Translations under genes and position numbers: made by a program
In this document: positions 33,901-35,904 of the stretch, one piece after another
Numbering within the stretch: position 1 is the first letter of the stretch
How the letters are laid out: every line of letters begins with the position of its first letter
Source: Ricordea florida
Lineage: Eukaryota > Cnidaria > Anthozoa > Corallimorpharia > Ricordeidae
Length of the DNA: 64,000 nucleotides
Direction: 5' to 3'
Assembly (NCBI GenBank): GCA_949710005.1
Contig: OX453276.1
Coordinates: forward strand, 2,086,201-2,150,200
Notes under the pieces: generated by a model
The model's input: the letters and a program-made list of their open reading frames with translations, nothing else
What the model was told of the DNA's origin: nothing
The model's database searches: none

Positions 33901-34111
33901 TCCCTGCGCCTAGCTCAATTACTTGCTTACTTTTCAAGGCTTCGTTTGAATAAAATCTATCTGTTTGCAAATATTTTGCAAGGACTAGAGCAGCATCCCA
34001 GACAACGCAGCTTTCGTCGCCCACTTCAGCTTGCTTGATTCTTAAAGTTCCGTGCCTGCAATCAATCTCTCTTTCAAACGTGCCTTTAAATTTTTTGATG
34101 GTCGCGTCCAT
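15974..34111 (-). CDS. VCPKMT: VCP lysine methyltransferase (METTL21D), interrupted by a Polinton in intron 2
   Basis: Five exons, read right to left: 33867-34111, 33117-33227, 17348-17420, 16566-16685, 15974-16084. They total 660 nt, 219 residues plus stop; the vertebrate protein is of similar length. The phases join exactly. SAM-binding motif I is IELGAGTGVVGL, the post-I acidic motif is TDLPEV, the METTL21-family DxxY motif is ADCIYYEE, and the SYEERT block follows. METTL21D trimethylates a lysine of the AAA ATPase p97/VCP in the cytoplasm (family knowledge). Intron 2 is about 15.7 kb, of which 15,246 bp is the Polinton. Splice sites on both sides are intact, so the gene can still be expressed if the long intron is spliced. 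Confidence 0.88.
17635..17639. repeat. Polinton target-site duplication, left
   Basis: CCTTC immediately before the left inverted repeat, matched by CCTTC at 32886-32890. It could be read as 6 bp (ACCTTC) if one terminal base is shared. Five to six bp is the usual size for Polintons. Confidence 0.8.
17640..18018. repeat. left terminal inverted repeat
   Basis: Matches the reverse complement of 32507-32885 over its 379 bp, with no difference that I found. The outermost bases are TGATGTGTAATTATGG. It contains two and a fraction copies of a 79-bp subrepeat (starting near 17716, 17795 and 17874) and, at its inner edge, a GATTTAAAAAGA box that appears to be a promoter. Confidence 0.93.
17993..18004 (+). 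promoter_or_regulatory. TIR-borne promoter box facing the polymerase gene
   Basis: GATTTAAAAAGA, 42-53 nt upstream of the polymerase ATG and the mirror of the box at 32521-32532. A second TTTAATA at 18017 is 29 nt from the ATG. Function inferred from the box shared with the other genes of the element. Confidence 0.5.
18046..22419 (+). CDS. protein-primed family B DNA polymerase (pPolB)
   Basis: 1457 residues. N-terminal SAP-like helix-extended-helix (about 5-45; core GRSRFIKRDF), then a Pro-rich linker (about 75-175), a basic region, a C2H2-like zinc finger (about 549-570) and an exonuclease motif with D608 and E610 (YADFEC). An endonuclease VII/HNH-like zinc module (about 716-755; CHIC ... 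DHCH ... HNECN) lies between exonuclease motifs. Palm motif A is DANNLYG (D1045), motif B is NNSVFGKT (about 1182-1189) and motif C is TDTDS (D1279, D1281). The KFKDE and C-terminal KGMKKS blocks match DNA_pol_B_2. It would replicate the linear element from a protein primer bound to its ends (family knowledge). No internal stops. Its last 73 bp overlap the 3' end of the convergent integrase gene. Confidence 0.95.
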   Translation: MEQELRRLNVVQLKHLARWYNIPGRSRFIKRDFVQALSNIPEITNNIQQIITNIAGIVNELRNTPMRPIDQPNLPLPIPNIDLPPIRPANQPNLPPLTIPQPSPGSPDRINPDSPPPGPPPNRRPGTPPGPPPNRRGRAPPRPPPPVIKTKQPPKRPPPPVIKPKQNTFLGNAINKFWGVVKPYIPEKVKNKAVAAKNKVEKVAKNFIERYKKVNKPKEIKTPPKSDNKKGERKNNRDYEKEGARPKILKRNEEKEIAEDFTPREYESAINGNYISYRIEGKEKIDEKTFLHKIKPKVMDLLRKRVESKKSLKTKFIFSCEFKKYDPKYGGFITKFVYCDASFPSEKSEIVLESTDLSELFDRLTNQQLELFDGFINNGSGWEFERVLFFDIFIDRFVPLLGGSYIQLPKELLNRNAIINPKNNDNECFKWCVTRAVYPTDKNPQRITKELIEQSKNFNWNGINFPASDQDVFNFENQNDYDISIFGYDKKIGVYTIKRSMKRGFKLIRLLLLTEETNEEPNKHFVLIKNISALIRRQVTKRKCKLYFCDNCLNPFHLKSTLEKHEGYCYLYKEARIDMLKNKDGSPCFISFKNFVKKMRIPIVAYADFECILKQIKNNESLDKSKSFTNKYQTHKPVAFGCFIKSFNEKICKSRFYRYTAKSSEDDVAQKFVEYLEKEFKEIYKKCISYNVKRFKKFNKKNMTEDEKINYENATHCHICEKELGEDKVIDHCHLTGKYRGAAHNECNLNYKIPKFFPVIIHNLSGYDAHLFINNLAKTEGKIKLIPNNEEKYISFSKEIVVDTYKDKESGEMKCVKRDIKFIDSLKFMSSSLDSLSSNLTKCGKCDVCKGVIKGSRCLNPTDKNLHEITKYFVGEELKLLLRKGVFPYDYLDDFDKLNETQLPPKEAFYSKLSGKDISEDDYKHAKKVWETFNMKTMRDYLNLYLQSDVLLLADVFENFRDVCQTHYGLDPAWYYTAPGLAWDAMLKLTKIELEMIIDIDMLIMIEKGVRGGIAQISNRYAKANNPYMKEYDPKMVTNYIQYLDANNLYGGAMSKPLPTHDLKWIPKEDIENWRNMPCILEVDLKYSQHLHDLHSDYPLAPERIKVNRVEKLIPNLNNKKNYVVHHETLKKYESLGLEVTKIHRGITFEESEWLKPYIDLNTKLRAQAKNDFEKDFFKLMNNSVFGKTMENLRKRVDIRLVTNEKDARKLISKANYNRRTIFSENLMAVHMNRTHIKYNKPIYLGMCILDISKAMMYDFHYNYIKPKYGEKAKLLMTDTDSLVYDIETEDFYKDISPDVREMFDTSNYPKNHPSGIETGVNKKVIGKFKDEAGGKIITEFVGLRAKLYAFRMDDGDEIKKDKGMKKSVVENSIRFDDYKECLVSKVKQMREMPVIRSYKHFVYTETVNKVALSADDDKRIIKEDGIHTLPYGHYRAEPSPAELDLTKTELGGNCVS
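22347..23369 (-). CDS. Polinton integrase (retroviral rve type)
   Basis: 340 residues. A helical N-terminal region (1-60) is followed by the RNase H-fold catalytic core with D74 (NQADLLFLP), D137 (LMVDPGKEF) and E172 (AFVENANR); I count 34 residues between the last two. The C-terminal part (about 235-325) looks like a small beta-barrel or chromo-like DNA-binding domain (IWSIKVYNIY ... GFVREELQVIP). It would cut and join the element's ends to host DNA, producing the 5-6 bp duplication. It is convergent with the polymerase, overlapping it by 73 bp, and divergent from the capsid gene with a gap of only 34 bp that must hold both promoters. All three catalytic residues are present, so the enzyme could be active. 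Confidence 0.93.
   Translation of the reverse strand: MSNESILSKIYYSTEGYWKGYSAIPKLAEKAKVSEDEAKQWLEKQAIWQIYLPAPKYIPRPHWTVDKPNQINQADLLFLPHDRVGRKTYKYALVVVDVASRYKDAEPLTSKESREISNAFEKIYSRKLKYPKTLMVDPGKEFMGEVTKLMNYHNVNIQRSEAGNHRAQAFVENANRILGEKLFSHQYAQEMISDARSRVWVKRLPDILKTLNNTPTRITGKEPVKSIKQKEVDIEPKKYNRVVGLDEVRLSPYVNVRYLLFPGELEGGEKRRATDPIWSIKVYNIYKSIISHNQPVLYYLTDGPRRGFVREELQVIPYDTQLPPNSVLVRSSSAGEGSAR
23370..23379 (+). promoter_or_regulatory. promoter box of the capsid gene
   Basis: TTAAAGATTA, ending 24 nt before the capsid ATG, within the 34-bp divergent gap. On the other strand the same gap reads GATTTATAAGA and may serve the integrase. Confidence 0.5.
23404..24648 (+). CDS. major capsid protein, probable double jelly-roll
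   Basis: 414 residues. I recognise the family of beta-rich proteins coded beside the packaging ATPase in cnidarian Polintons and related viruses. Segments such as VIVPGSVSLLFDLEV, LKVLFGGETL and HGVFYPKAL, followed by a second half with FALWVDTRTHPDN and a hydrophobic YMFVVADAMM end, fit two consecutive jelly-rolls. The length is near the minimum for a double jelly-roll protein (about 400 residues) and shorter than many Polinton capsid proteins. It would form the hexagonal capsomers. No transmembrane segment or zinc motif. The assignment rests on remembered family resemblance and gene order; structure prediction would settle it. Confidence 0.72.
   Translation: MTSEKINPNRIPREPFGLKAESTLNRITLNPSSASPGETLYINVPKLSDNLVIVPGSVSLLFDLEVDGHANNTVVNNLSANLVTRLKVLFGGETLQDTQRYDLFQTYRDLFLTAEEREDKLKNGITSSLNMRKLRTKAGDAKTQDVKEVALANVHGSKYRIPINHPILNDHGVFYPKALENHLIFEITLAPINNILIYSDTTKAPSYSIKNLELEYSSISSEYLAREAQSTYQVGKGFFYENITLHKTFTFSIGGDGVINQHINLPRRSMTGVLFLFLTPQAAGARDSENFYNPGISSVEIDVDGVPNRIYSRGMIPSDIWESVKKRFHRDDGLQISLKEKDFYADKFALWVDTRTHPDNGIHGGGLALNNTHDGVKIEIKRKQSGSGTITCYMFVVADAMMEIMNSSLRSIKY
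24651..24658 (+). promoter_or_regulatory. promoter box of the ATPase gene
   Basis: ATCTAAAA, about 30 nt before the ATPase ATG; a TCTAAA variant of the shared box. Confidence 0.4.
24682..25308 (+). CDS. A32/FtsK-HerA-like genome packaging ATPase
   Basis: 208 residues, a compact single P-loop domain. Walker A is GPTNCGKT (16-23), Walker B is LIILDD (94-99), a sensor-like TQQ is at 131-133, and the following IAKPFREN probably holds an arginine finger (R142). This is the typical short viral packaging ATPase that pumps DNA into preformed capsids. It lies 33 bp downstream of the capsid gene, the usual capsid-ATPase pairing. All motifs are intact. Bacterial-type FtsK is longer and carries a membrane domain that is absent here. 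Confidence 0.9.
   Translation: MEELREKIPFHCIITGPTNCGKTKYLIEQLRGSFRKIFDYIVLICPTYSKNKTYHNFARGDKRFFVLSPDASNIDEINELLNDCQTLFSGTNTLIILDDCAVSNDLKKRSNKFIDLAFSGRHHGLSVWVLTQQLTSIAKPFRENVACVVTFHNPSQKGMKMFFEDYGGDLDYELGKKFMHLLKTEKYSRLCLSLRYPFNCYLEVPNGE
25311..25318 (+). promoter_or_regulatory. promoter box of the 200-aa gene
   Basis: ATTTAAAA, about 31 nt before the ATG at 25343. Confidence 0.4.
25343..25945 (+). CDS. uncharacterised Polinton protein (200 aa)
   Basis: I do not recognise a function. The N-terminal 50 residues are polar and probably disordered, and the first codons sit on a GC-rich stretch (SPAGPED) that is unlike the rest and resembles the GC-rich 3' end of the polymerase gene. The rest (about 50-175) looks helical, with a strongly hydrophobic segment NIVGLLALKAGRLAALASG (about 140-160) that may be amphipathic rather than membrane-spanning. 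The tail is Thr/Asp-rich. It lies directly after the ATPase, so a virion or assembly role is plausible (inference). The start is supported by the promoter box 31 nt upstream. Confidence 0.7.
   Translation: MTEVDRAKLSPAGPEDYIEEENTVGKTDRPQGGSGKDNVKSDDIEIKQESLAILAALGTTKEYLGVEMSLGDIKKLSEKDVEKYFNRYQAVMGKKINGGLVDSSLQLVSKIISYMVPVDDIDALCKDLKNDDLVNRELTNIVGLLALKAGRLAALASGLFQVAKHIKFNKNQQVSRAITDNASTTEQDTKQDANGIDTVY
25960..25976 (+). promoter_or_regulatory. promoter box of the 159-aa gene
   Basis: TTTAAAGATTTCTTAA, almost identical to the boxes at 26480 and 27154. Its spacing fits a start at the second ATG (25990) better than at 25981. Confidence 0.6.
25981..26460 (+). CDS. small membrane protein with Lys/Glu-rich helix
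   Basis: 159 residues from the first ATG, or 156 from the ATG at 25990 (MSEEVV), which gives a box-to-ATG spacing like the neighbours and is my preferred start. A highly charged, probably coiled segment (about 15-75; KKAKDPKKVAAGKK, EQMKREEKMKQEEE) is followed by one hydrophobic span (about 90-110) and a Pro/Gln-rich tail. It resembles a single-pass membrane protein. The family is unknown to me. It begins a run of small membrane-protein genes, each with its own promoter-like box. Confidence 0.7.
   Translation: MKIMSEEVVEQITRDPPKEEEKTAGKKAKDPKKVAAGKKLAEYNKKAKEALARETQRTAEQMKREEKMKQEEETNEDGESKANRSWLPELSFTTVLSIVGLGFTAFYLFMRYQEKARDWYTEYKNRIPDLSQVPTQPFQAPPIKIHNPQPTDRPKIGMI
26480..26499 (+). promoter_or_regulatory. 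promoter box of the 72-aa gene
   Basis: TCTAAAGATTTCTTACTGAT, starting 33 nt before the ATG at 26513; the fullest form of the motif, shared with 27154. Confidence 0.65.
26513..26731 (+). CDS. very small membrane protein (72 aa)
   Basis: 72 residues. A hydrophobic, glycine/alanine-rich helix at about 15-28 (AVLIGLAAGVGYVA) and a weaker second one near 46-60. No family recognised. A perfect copy of the promoter box upstream and a good ATG context support a real gene despite the length. The next gene starts 11 bp after its stop, and only a weak TTTAGAG box precedes that gene, so the two may be on one transcript. Confidence 0.65.
   Translation: MSTENKLVKTVTDSAVLIGLAAGVGYVAKKAMKESFMNDPSSSITNYAKWVAVLSGSMYLKTYLEEQKILPN
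26743..27135 (+). CDS. small membrane protein with charged central helix (130 aa)
   Basis: 130 residues. Hydrophobic Gly/Ala-rich N-terminus (about 4-24; FMIGGAVLNATAFVGG), a long charged, Tyr/Lys-rich central region that should be a coiled or amphipathic helix (about 35-85), and a second hydrophobic glycine-rich span at the C-terminus (about 113-130; VGGGMLALGYMASKLF). Two-ended membrane topology. Function unknown. It is the only gene of the block without a clear promoter box. Confidence 0.65.
   Translation: MASIAFMIGGAVLNATAFVGGNYLAKYLSGKNVDTEKIRHDKAMEKYQRDYAEYQKNRQKLMDWKIKKKDEKYQASKNISTTNEQFALYEQMQEPKFSDYYRPSDNQKMGEMVYVGGGMLALGYMASKLF
27153..27172 (+). promoter_or_regulatory. promoter box of the 326-aa gene
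   Basis: TTTAAAGATTTCTTACTGAT, starting about 37 nt before the ATG at 27191. Confidence 0.65.
27191..28171 (+). CDS. acidic/basic protein with two C-terminal membrane segments (326 aa)
   Basis: 326 residues. The N-terminal 70 are very acidic (DDDDDNDIDEQ), the middle is charged and helical, and the C-terminal third has a conserved-looking block: LRERIKAIFKKYGFT, a hydrophobic span (about 234-256), a glycine-rich amphipathic stretch (GLSTLGKGVGNGLKTLGKK) and further hydrophobic segments ending in WLLIMAVVLYFVE. I recall this C-terminal block from uncharacterised cnidarian proteins. No function is known to me. The amphipathic glycine-rich helix between membrane spans suggests a membrane-active virion protein (inference). 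Confidence 0.7.
   Translation: MAEGGYLPEDFDPTELNETKDDDDDNDIDEQNMELDTISSTTRLINQDDEREEEAETSFGGVNENDPLFKKIKEKKEAEDDIKIVYPKPKFQHIITFLQNVGKGIKLPAIKLPGRTNSATYVLRGGEFRNLKSGAKLRDGQLKNALGPRAEDIIEDNDREVEKIKESQNKKKEEKKFIEDKPLKTPEERARIETLDREIADDDNEMAARDRESEQIRERMSLRERIKAIFKKYGFTVFAVVSAVGVIIGVIVSNLSKGLSTLGKGVGNGLKTLGKKLGEILPGMVGAIVSFLFKTAGQVIGFLGKNAWLLIMAVVLYFVESIKKRK
28175..28186 (+). promoter_or_regulatory. promoter box of the 198-aa gene
   Basis: ATTTAAAGATAT, starting about 34 nt before the ATG at 28210. Confidence 0.55.
28210..28806 (+). CDS. coiled-coil protein with glycine-rich membrane hairpin (198 aa)
   Basis: 198 residues. An N-terminal coiled helix (about 15-50) leads into a long glycine-rich hydrophobic region (about 55-107; GMISVILSASGLGTSL ... 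GVVGGVFGGLSVGFGIAA) that could form two membrane spans, then charged C-terminal helices (LSHKVSKHEQ, KLNTINDLVSKAL). Similar uncharacterised proteins occur widely in cnidarian genomes, to my memory. The layout recalls small pore-forming or membrane-remodelling proteins, but nothing in the sequence proves this. Confidence 0.7.
   Translation: MDEYNRIYPGLSNNPDPINFRLQKSSEVLQNLEKEIRHYEEVRKKYNRARGIFTKISVCGGMISVILSASGLGTSLTGFGAVVGVPLGVVGGVFGGLSVGFGIAAKKLSHKVSKHEQTTAIAKSKLNTINDLVSKALKDNVISDQEFSIILAELEKFQKLKLEVRQKFRRDTEKNLNMSQIRREVRADLLKELTTPAH
28816..28941 (+). CDS. possible 41-aa hydrophobic micro-ORF
   Basis: Starts MKELMWVAIVLLVLEKK, a short hydrophobic helix with a charged flank, and overlaps the start of the next gene by 10 bp in another frame. 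No promoter box precedes it within 40 nt. Weak support, noted because it fills the gap between two genes in an otherwise packed element. Confidence 0.25.
   Translation: MKELMWVAIVLLVLEKKLINTLHLILNLKTRLSGTQRIRCY
28895..28904 (+). promoter_or_regulatory. promoter box of the 522-aa gene
   Basis: ATCTAAAGAC, starting about 36 nt before the ATG at 28932. It is followed by the near-palindrome CCAGATTATCTGG. Confidence 0.55.
28932..30500 (+). CDS. large uncharacterised Polinton protein with C-terminal anchor (522 aa)
   Basis: 522 residues, the second longest protein of the element. No catalytic motif recognised. Conserved-looking segments include the N-terminal YGGYIKWKYNEMTV, FKSGKQSKKWLNSQDFNYWP, LNFAVWCATSGCGISP and AWFIPTSGHGLTKAGLGRLN. 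A Pro/Lys-rich linker precedes a single hydrophobic span at the very end (about 506-521; ILAFIIVSSVFAWYLF), giving a tail-anchored topology. I have seen relatives only as uncharacterised cnidarian proteins. Its size and position between membrane-protein genes and the penton gene suggest a structural or entry-related virion component (inference). Confidence 0.72.
   Translation: MLLNDFKNRYPSSNLDKFTFVNDSYGGYIKWKYNEMTVMSNDDPTGKTWTDGLSPNLKKLLWKDLGLSLPDVVSSFPKSLTMTNQSYPIPAINFDDFTSDITKMLTSLDIYVSNTKKFTALMRNIFTNQIVTFKSGKQSKKWLNSQDFNYWPQQLNFAVWCATSGCGISPFESLNYPKVVNSFIKFHIYFTIRRILYELSLPLPDEQPFVINNNPYSKVAYQRLCKEFGISNTEDFRFKIGTNNGLGDIFYKYDESSPKENQYPGGDNKFSDDLTEREKTVAKGLQKFLKKDADYNHVKLISFIRNDVFGDYRYAWFIPTSGHGLTKAGLGRLNRSAEAFVYCILGAQVNTRNSIYGNGGGAIETQQEFLALFESSVIVNDISSSIQRYQLAVQEAKLRLDLAIAPGLWLMPSNMIINTESVTGYNNKLMKATNDMKFGVNNTLNTEAKQVGISHNMGSSKLKLPHSIVETNPKPKIPPTQNEKSVKDSFPPRVKSDVTTQHEDNILAFIIVSSVFAWYLFR
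30501..30728. other. non-coding gap before the penton gene
   Basis: 228 bp, the largest intergenic space in the plus-strand block. Contains TTCACGTGATTA and GTTCACGTG, and an imperfect repeat GATTACGTCAATGATGTAATC that is nearly palindromic and CRE-like. Possible regulatory site. Confidence 0.4.
30699..30708 (+). promoter_or_regulatory. promoter box of the penton gene
   Basis: ATCTAAAGAC, 29 nt before the ATG at 30729; the same ten bases as the 522-aa gene box. Confidence 0.55.
30729..31364 (+). CDS. probable penton (minor capsid) protein
   Basis: 211 residues. The arrangement matches the small jelly-roll minor capsid proteins of Polintons as I know them: a short N-terminal strand (LSITMYESETRIYLDPPL), a NI/Q-rich region, the IIQPGTYSLRDIQSIF block (commonly PGxYxxxDI in the family), a central strand set, an LYPINIQIKEPL stretch, the late P-x-Y-Pro segment, and a final beta-strand pair (HFDLSILD ... 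GSPITFSLRFR). It would occupy the capsid vertices. No membrane segment. The family diverges fast, so this is less certain than the polymerase or ATPase. Convergent with the 184-aa gene, 40 bp away. Confidence 0.62.
   Translation: MLSITMYESETRIYLDPPLKNLREIQLLDCNIQTKRLINFKEQQILFNDENQPLIIIQPGTYSLRDIQSIFLNDTDKAKITIIETDTVDYLYSNKNFKIKLTRGLAVGLGVTEVINPGKLYPINIQIKEPLRLMCSIVDNKSSYMNKTKYGELVKLSPSHLLANIPTKDYPTIPVRKYDSVINHFDLSILDVEWKKLDLMGSPITFSLRFR
31405..31959 (-). CDS. AWHPSR-motif protein (184 aa), giant-virus-like
   Basis: 184 residues, soluble, Lys/Asn-rich. The C-terminal VVAWHPSRYLDWIVDIEE carries the AWHPxR...W signature that I know from short accessory proteins in large DNA viruses. The function of that family is unknown to me. 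Codes on the minus strand, convergent with the penton gene, 18 bp downstream of the zinc-repeat gene's stop. A TTTAAAT box lies about 25 nt upstream of the start, so it may be transcribed on its own. Probably an accessory or early gene rather than a virion component (inference). Confidence 0.65.
   Translation of the reverse strand: MERQKYKRKIKKCLDFGFTLEYFNNEKINNMDFLRLIKKDCLYTLSKALSIKYENMGEREIVEFQINYTHVNSNFCGNKYYYCFAFSPISDMSVIFPKDEKSNDFLMDREESKEFREALVNKKVIIDSFWVSVYTKTYKVLHKNKFYKDLHNDLMVVAWHPSRYLDWIVDIEELKFLKELWGED
31978..32502 (-). CDS. SAP-like plus CHCC zinc-repeat protein (174 aa)
   Basis: 174 residues. Residues 1-45 form a SAP/Rho-N-like helix-extended-helix (NLKRIASYLKIKGRSKLYLR) closely resembling the N-terminus of the element's own polymerase. 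The rest is six tandem 18-residue units of the form ICxHxKxKYxCKECxGxQ, each with one C-x-H and one C-x2-C pair, enough to bind one zinc. Units of this kind occur in proteins of giant viruses, to my knowledge. Probably DNA- or RNA-binding (inference). The promoter box lies inside the right inverted repeat, so it faces the same signal as the polymerase gene at the other end. Confidence 0.75.
   Translation of the reverse strand: MEKLETLTKTNLKRIASYLKIKGRSKLYLREDFINEFKKFEEEKIINLIEKVTTTCPYICIHEKHKYFCKECRGPQICIHDNVKYFCKSCKGAQICVHGKVKYICKECGGSQICIHGKVKYRCKECKGTQICVHNKQKQQCKECGGSQICEHGKQKASCKECRIKLKNKNDLNI
32507..32885. repeat. right terminal inverted repeat
   Basis: Reverse complement of 17640-18018, 379 bp. 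Ends ATAATTACACATCA. Contains the 79-bp subrepeats and the inner promoter box (GATTTAAAAAGA on the minus strand). Confidence 0.93.
32521..32532 (-). promoter_or_regulatory. TIR-borne promoter box facing the zinc-repeat gene
   Basis: GATTTAAAAAGA on the minus strand, 19-30 nt upstream of the zinc-repeat gene ATG. Mirror of 17993-18004. Confidence 0.5.
32886..33010 (-). repeat. right half of the SINE split by the Polinton
   Basis: Begins with the second CCTTC duplication, then CAATCGCTAGTTCAGATGA and ACTGAGCTATACGAG (the complement of a tRNA-like A box), then GGGACAAACATGCAACATGC. The left half, with the B-box complement GGAGTC, is at about 17585-17639. The unsplit relative is at 3478-3665. 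Confidence 0.6.
33575..33727. repeat. hairpin MITE in intron 1 of the methyltransferase gene
   Basis: The ends are inverted copies of GATTTCCGTACAGGTCCCTA and CTTCATTATGCA. Same family as the outer element at 8985-9300. Confidence 0.7.
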
Positions 34112-35904
34112 CTTGATTCACCGAATCACTTTTAGTACGTCATGTATGGAAACATATGTTATTTAACAATTATTCGCCGAAGGCGAAGTGATTATCGGTG
34201 AATATTCACCGAGACGAAGTCGAGGTGAATATTCATCGATAATCACTGAGCCTGAGGCGAATAATTGTTTTAGTATAAATACATAGGTGATTATTTCAAA
34301 AAAAGAAAAAAAAGCATTGTACATCACGAAAAAATTATATTTCATCAAAAGCGCGCGAACGACTGGCAGCCATTTTGTTCGTCGAGGTGATTATCGGCTG
34401 ATAATCCGAGATAGCGAACCAATCAGAGCGCGCGGTTTTGTATAACCACCTGAGTATTTATACTAAACTCAAGTAGTGGTGGTTTACAAAAACCGCAAAG
34501 ACGAAGGGAAATGTAAGGAGGGTCCCCCTGATAGGTTTTGGCGGGATGCAGGATTTGGCTTTTCTTCTTGGTGATATTCGGGATTTGAGTTCAAAGCAGG
34601 GGCGGGAAGCGGGCATTTCAGTTGCGAGTCGAAGCAGGATTTCGTATTTTTGTAGGGTTGGGATGCGAGATTGGCAATTGAAACAGAGCGGGATACGGGA
34701 TTTCAATTCCAATCTTCATTCTAAGTTGCCAAGCGCAATAACCGCTTTCAGGACTTGTCAAACGTTTCCATTCTCGATTACCCCACGCTAGCCTGTTTGC
34801 AACCGCCCCTCTCCTCTTTCCCGTTTTTTTAGGGTAGGGGACGGGTGTACACAGGCTATCCCATGCTGTCAGATCAAACCGTATGAGGTTTGTGAGTGCT
34901 ATTGTTTTAATTATTATTTAACAAATTACTAATCAACACAAAAACGTCTTGGGATTCCCAAGTAAAAAAGGGCGGGATGGCGGGACTAACCGAAAAAAAT
35001 GGGTGGGAAAGCGTGATTTGAGAACCCAATTATTGACCCTCTGTAAGCACGATACAATATGTGCCCTGATACAGAACAATATCCTGGATCAACATCAAAC
35101 CGCTGATCCAACTTCGTTCCCACGGTGACTCCCACGGTATGAAATTGCACTTTTAACCAACAGAGATTAGCTTGTCGATTAGCTCCTCACTCCGTCTTCT
35201 CACAGTATTTTTGGGAAGAGCTAATGAGGTCTCCATAGAGCCAAGTTGCAGAAGGGAAGCTATAACCGTGTGGCAACTCCAGCACAAAATACAGCAAGGT
35301 ACACCCTTTGAACGGTACGAATTATGTTCATTTTATAACTGTTGCAAGTTGCTTATTCGGCTATTTAGTTTGTCACATCATGTTCACGCTCCTTGAAAGT
35401 GTTGAAATGTGTTAAAAATTTCAAGAGCTTCTATAAATAATTATGATACAGGTAAACAAAAAACTACAAATAACCGTCAAAATGATTTGACACCGGAATT
35501 ATAGAATTTTATTTACACAAAGTGTTCTCCATAGAGACATAAATAGTGAAAAGTTTCTTGGCAGCTCGTTAGACTGTTAACTTGAGGAATGGTTGTTCCA
35601 GCCTTCCTATTTTTTTTTAACGCAGCGAAATAGAATGGAAACCTTAACTTGAGCAAGGGAATTATGAAATCCAATGAGAGATGGGGGGAGCTGTCTCTCT
35701 CTCCCCCCCCTATCCTCTCTCCTCTCCCCCACATATTTAGTTTGTGTGCAATTCACACCGAAGAAAATACTGAAGAAATTACTAAAGAAATGACCAAAAA
35801 AAAAAACTCAGACCCTAGTGCATTAATGAGTTGTGAAAACATGTGGCAAGTTGAAGCAAGTTGAAGAAGTTGAAAGTTGATTAAATCTTAAGGTTTTGCC
35901 TGCT
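34112..35904. other. intergenic region between methyltransferase and first pentraxin-type gene
   Basis: Contains the 5' UTR/promoter of the methyltransferase gene, a strongly palindromic element near 34165-34268 (AATTATTCGCC ... GGCGAATAATT) and mixed low-complexity sequence. No splice-consistent exon found. Confidence 0.5.
34165..34268. repeat. palindromic repeat
   Basis: CAATTATTCGCC at the start and GGCGAATAATTG at the end, with internal GTGATTATCGGTGAATATTC and its near complement. It lies 50 bp upstream of the methyltransferase start codon. Confidence 0.7.
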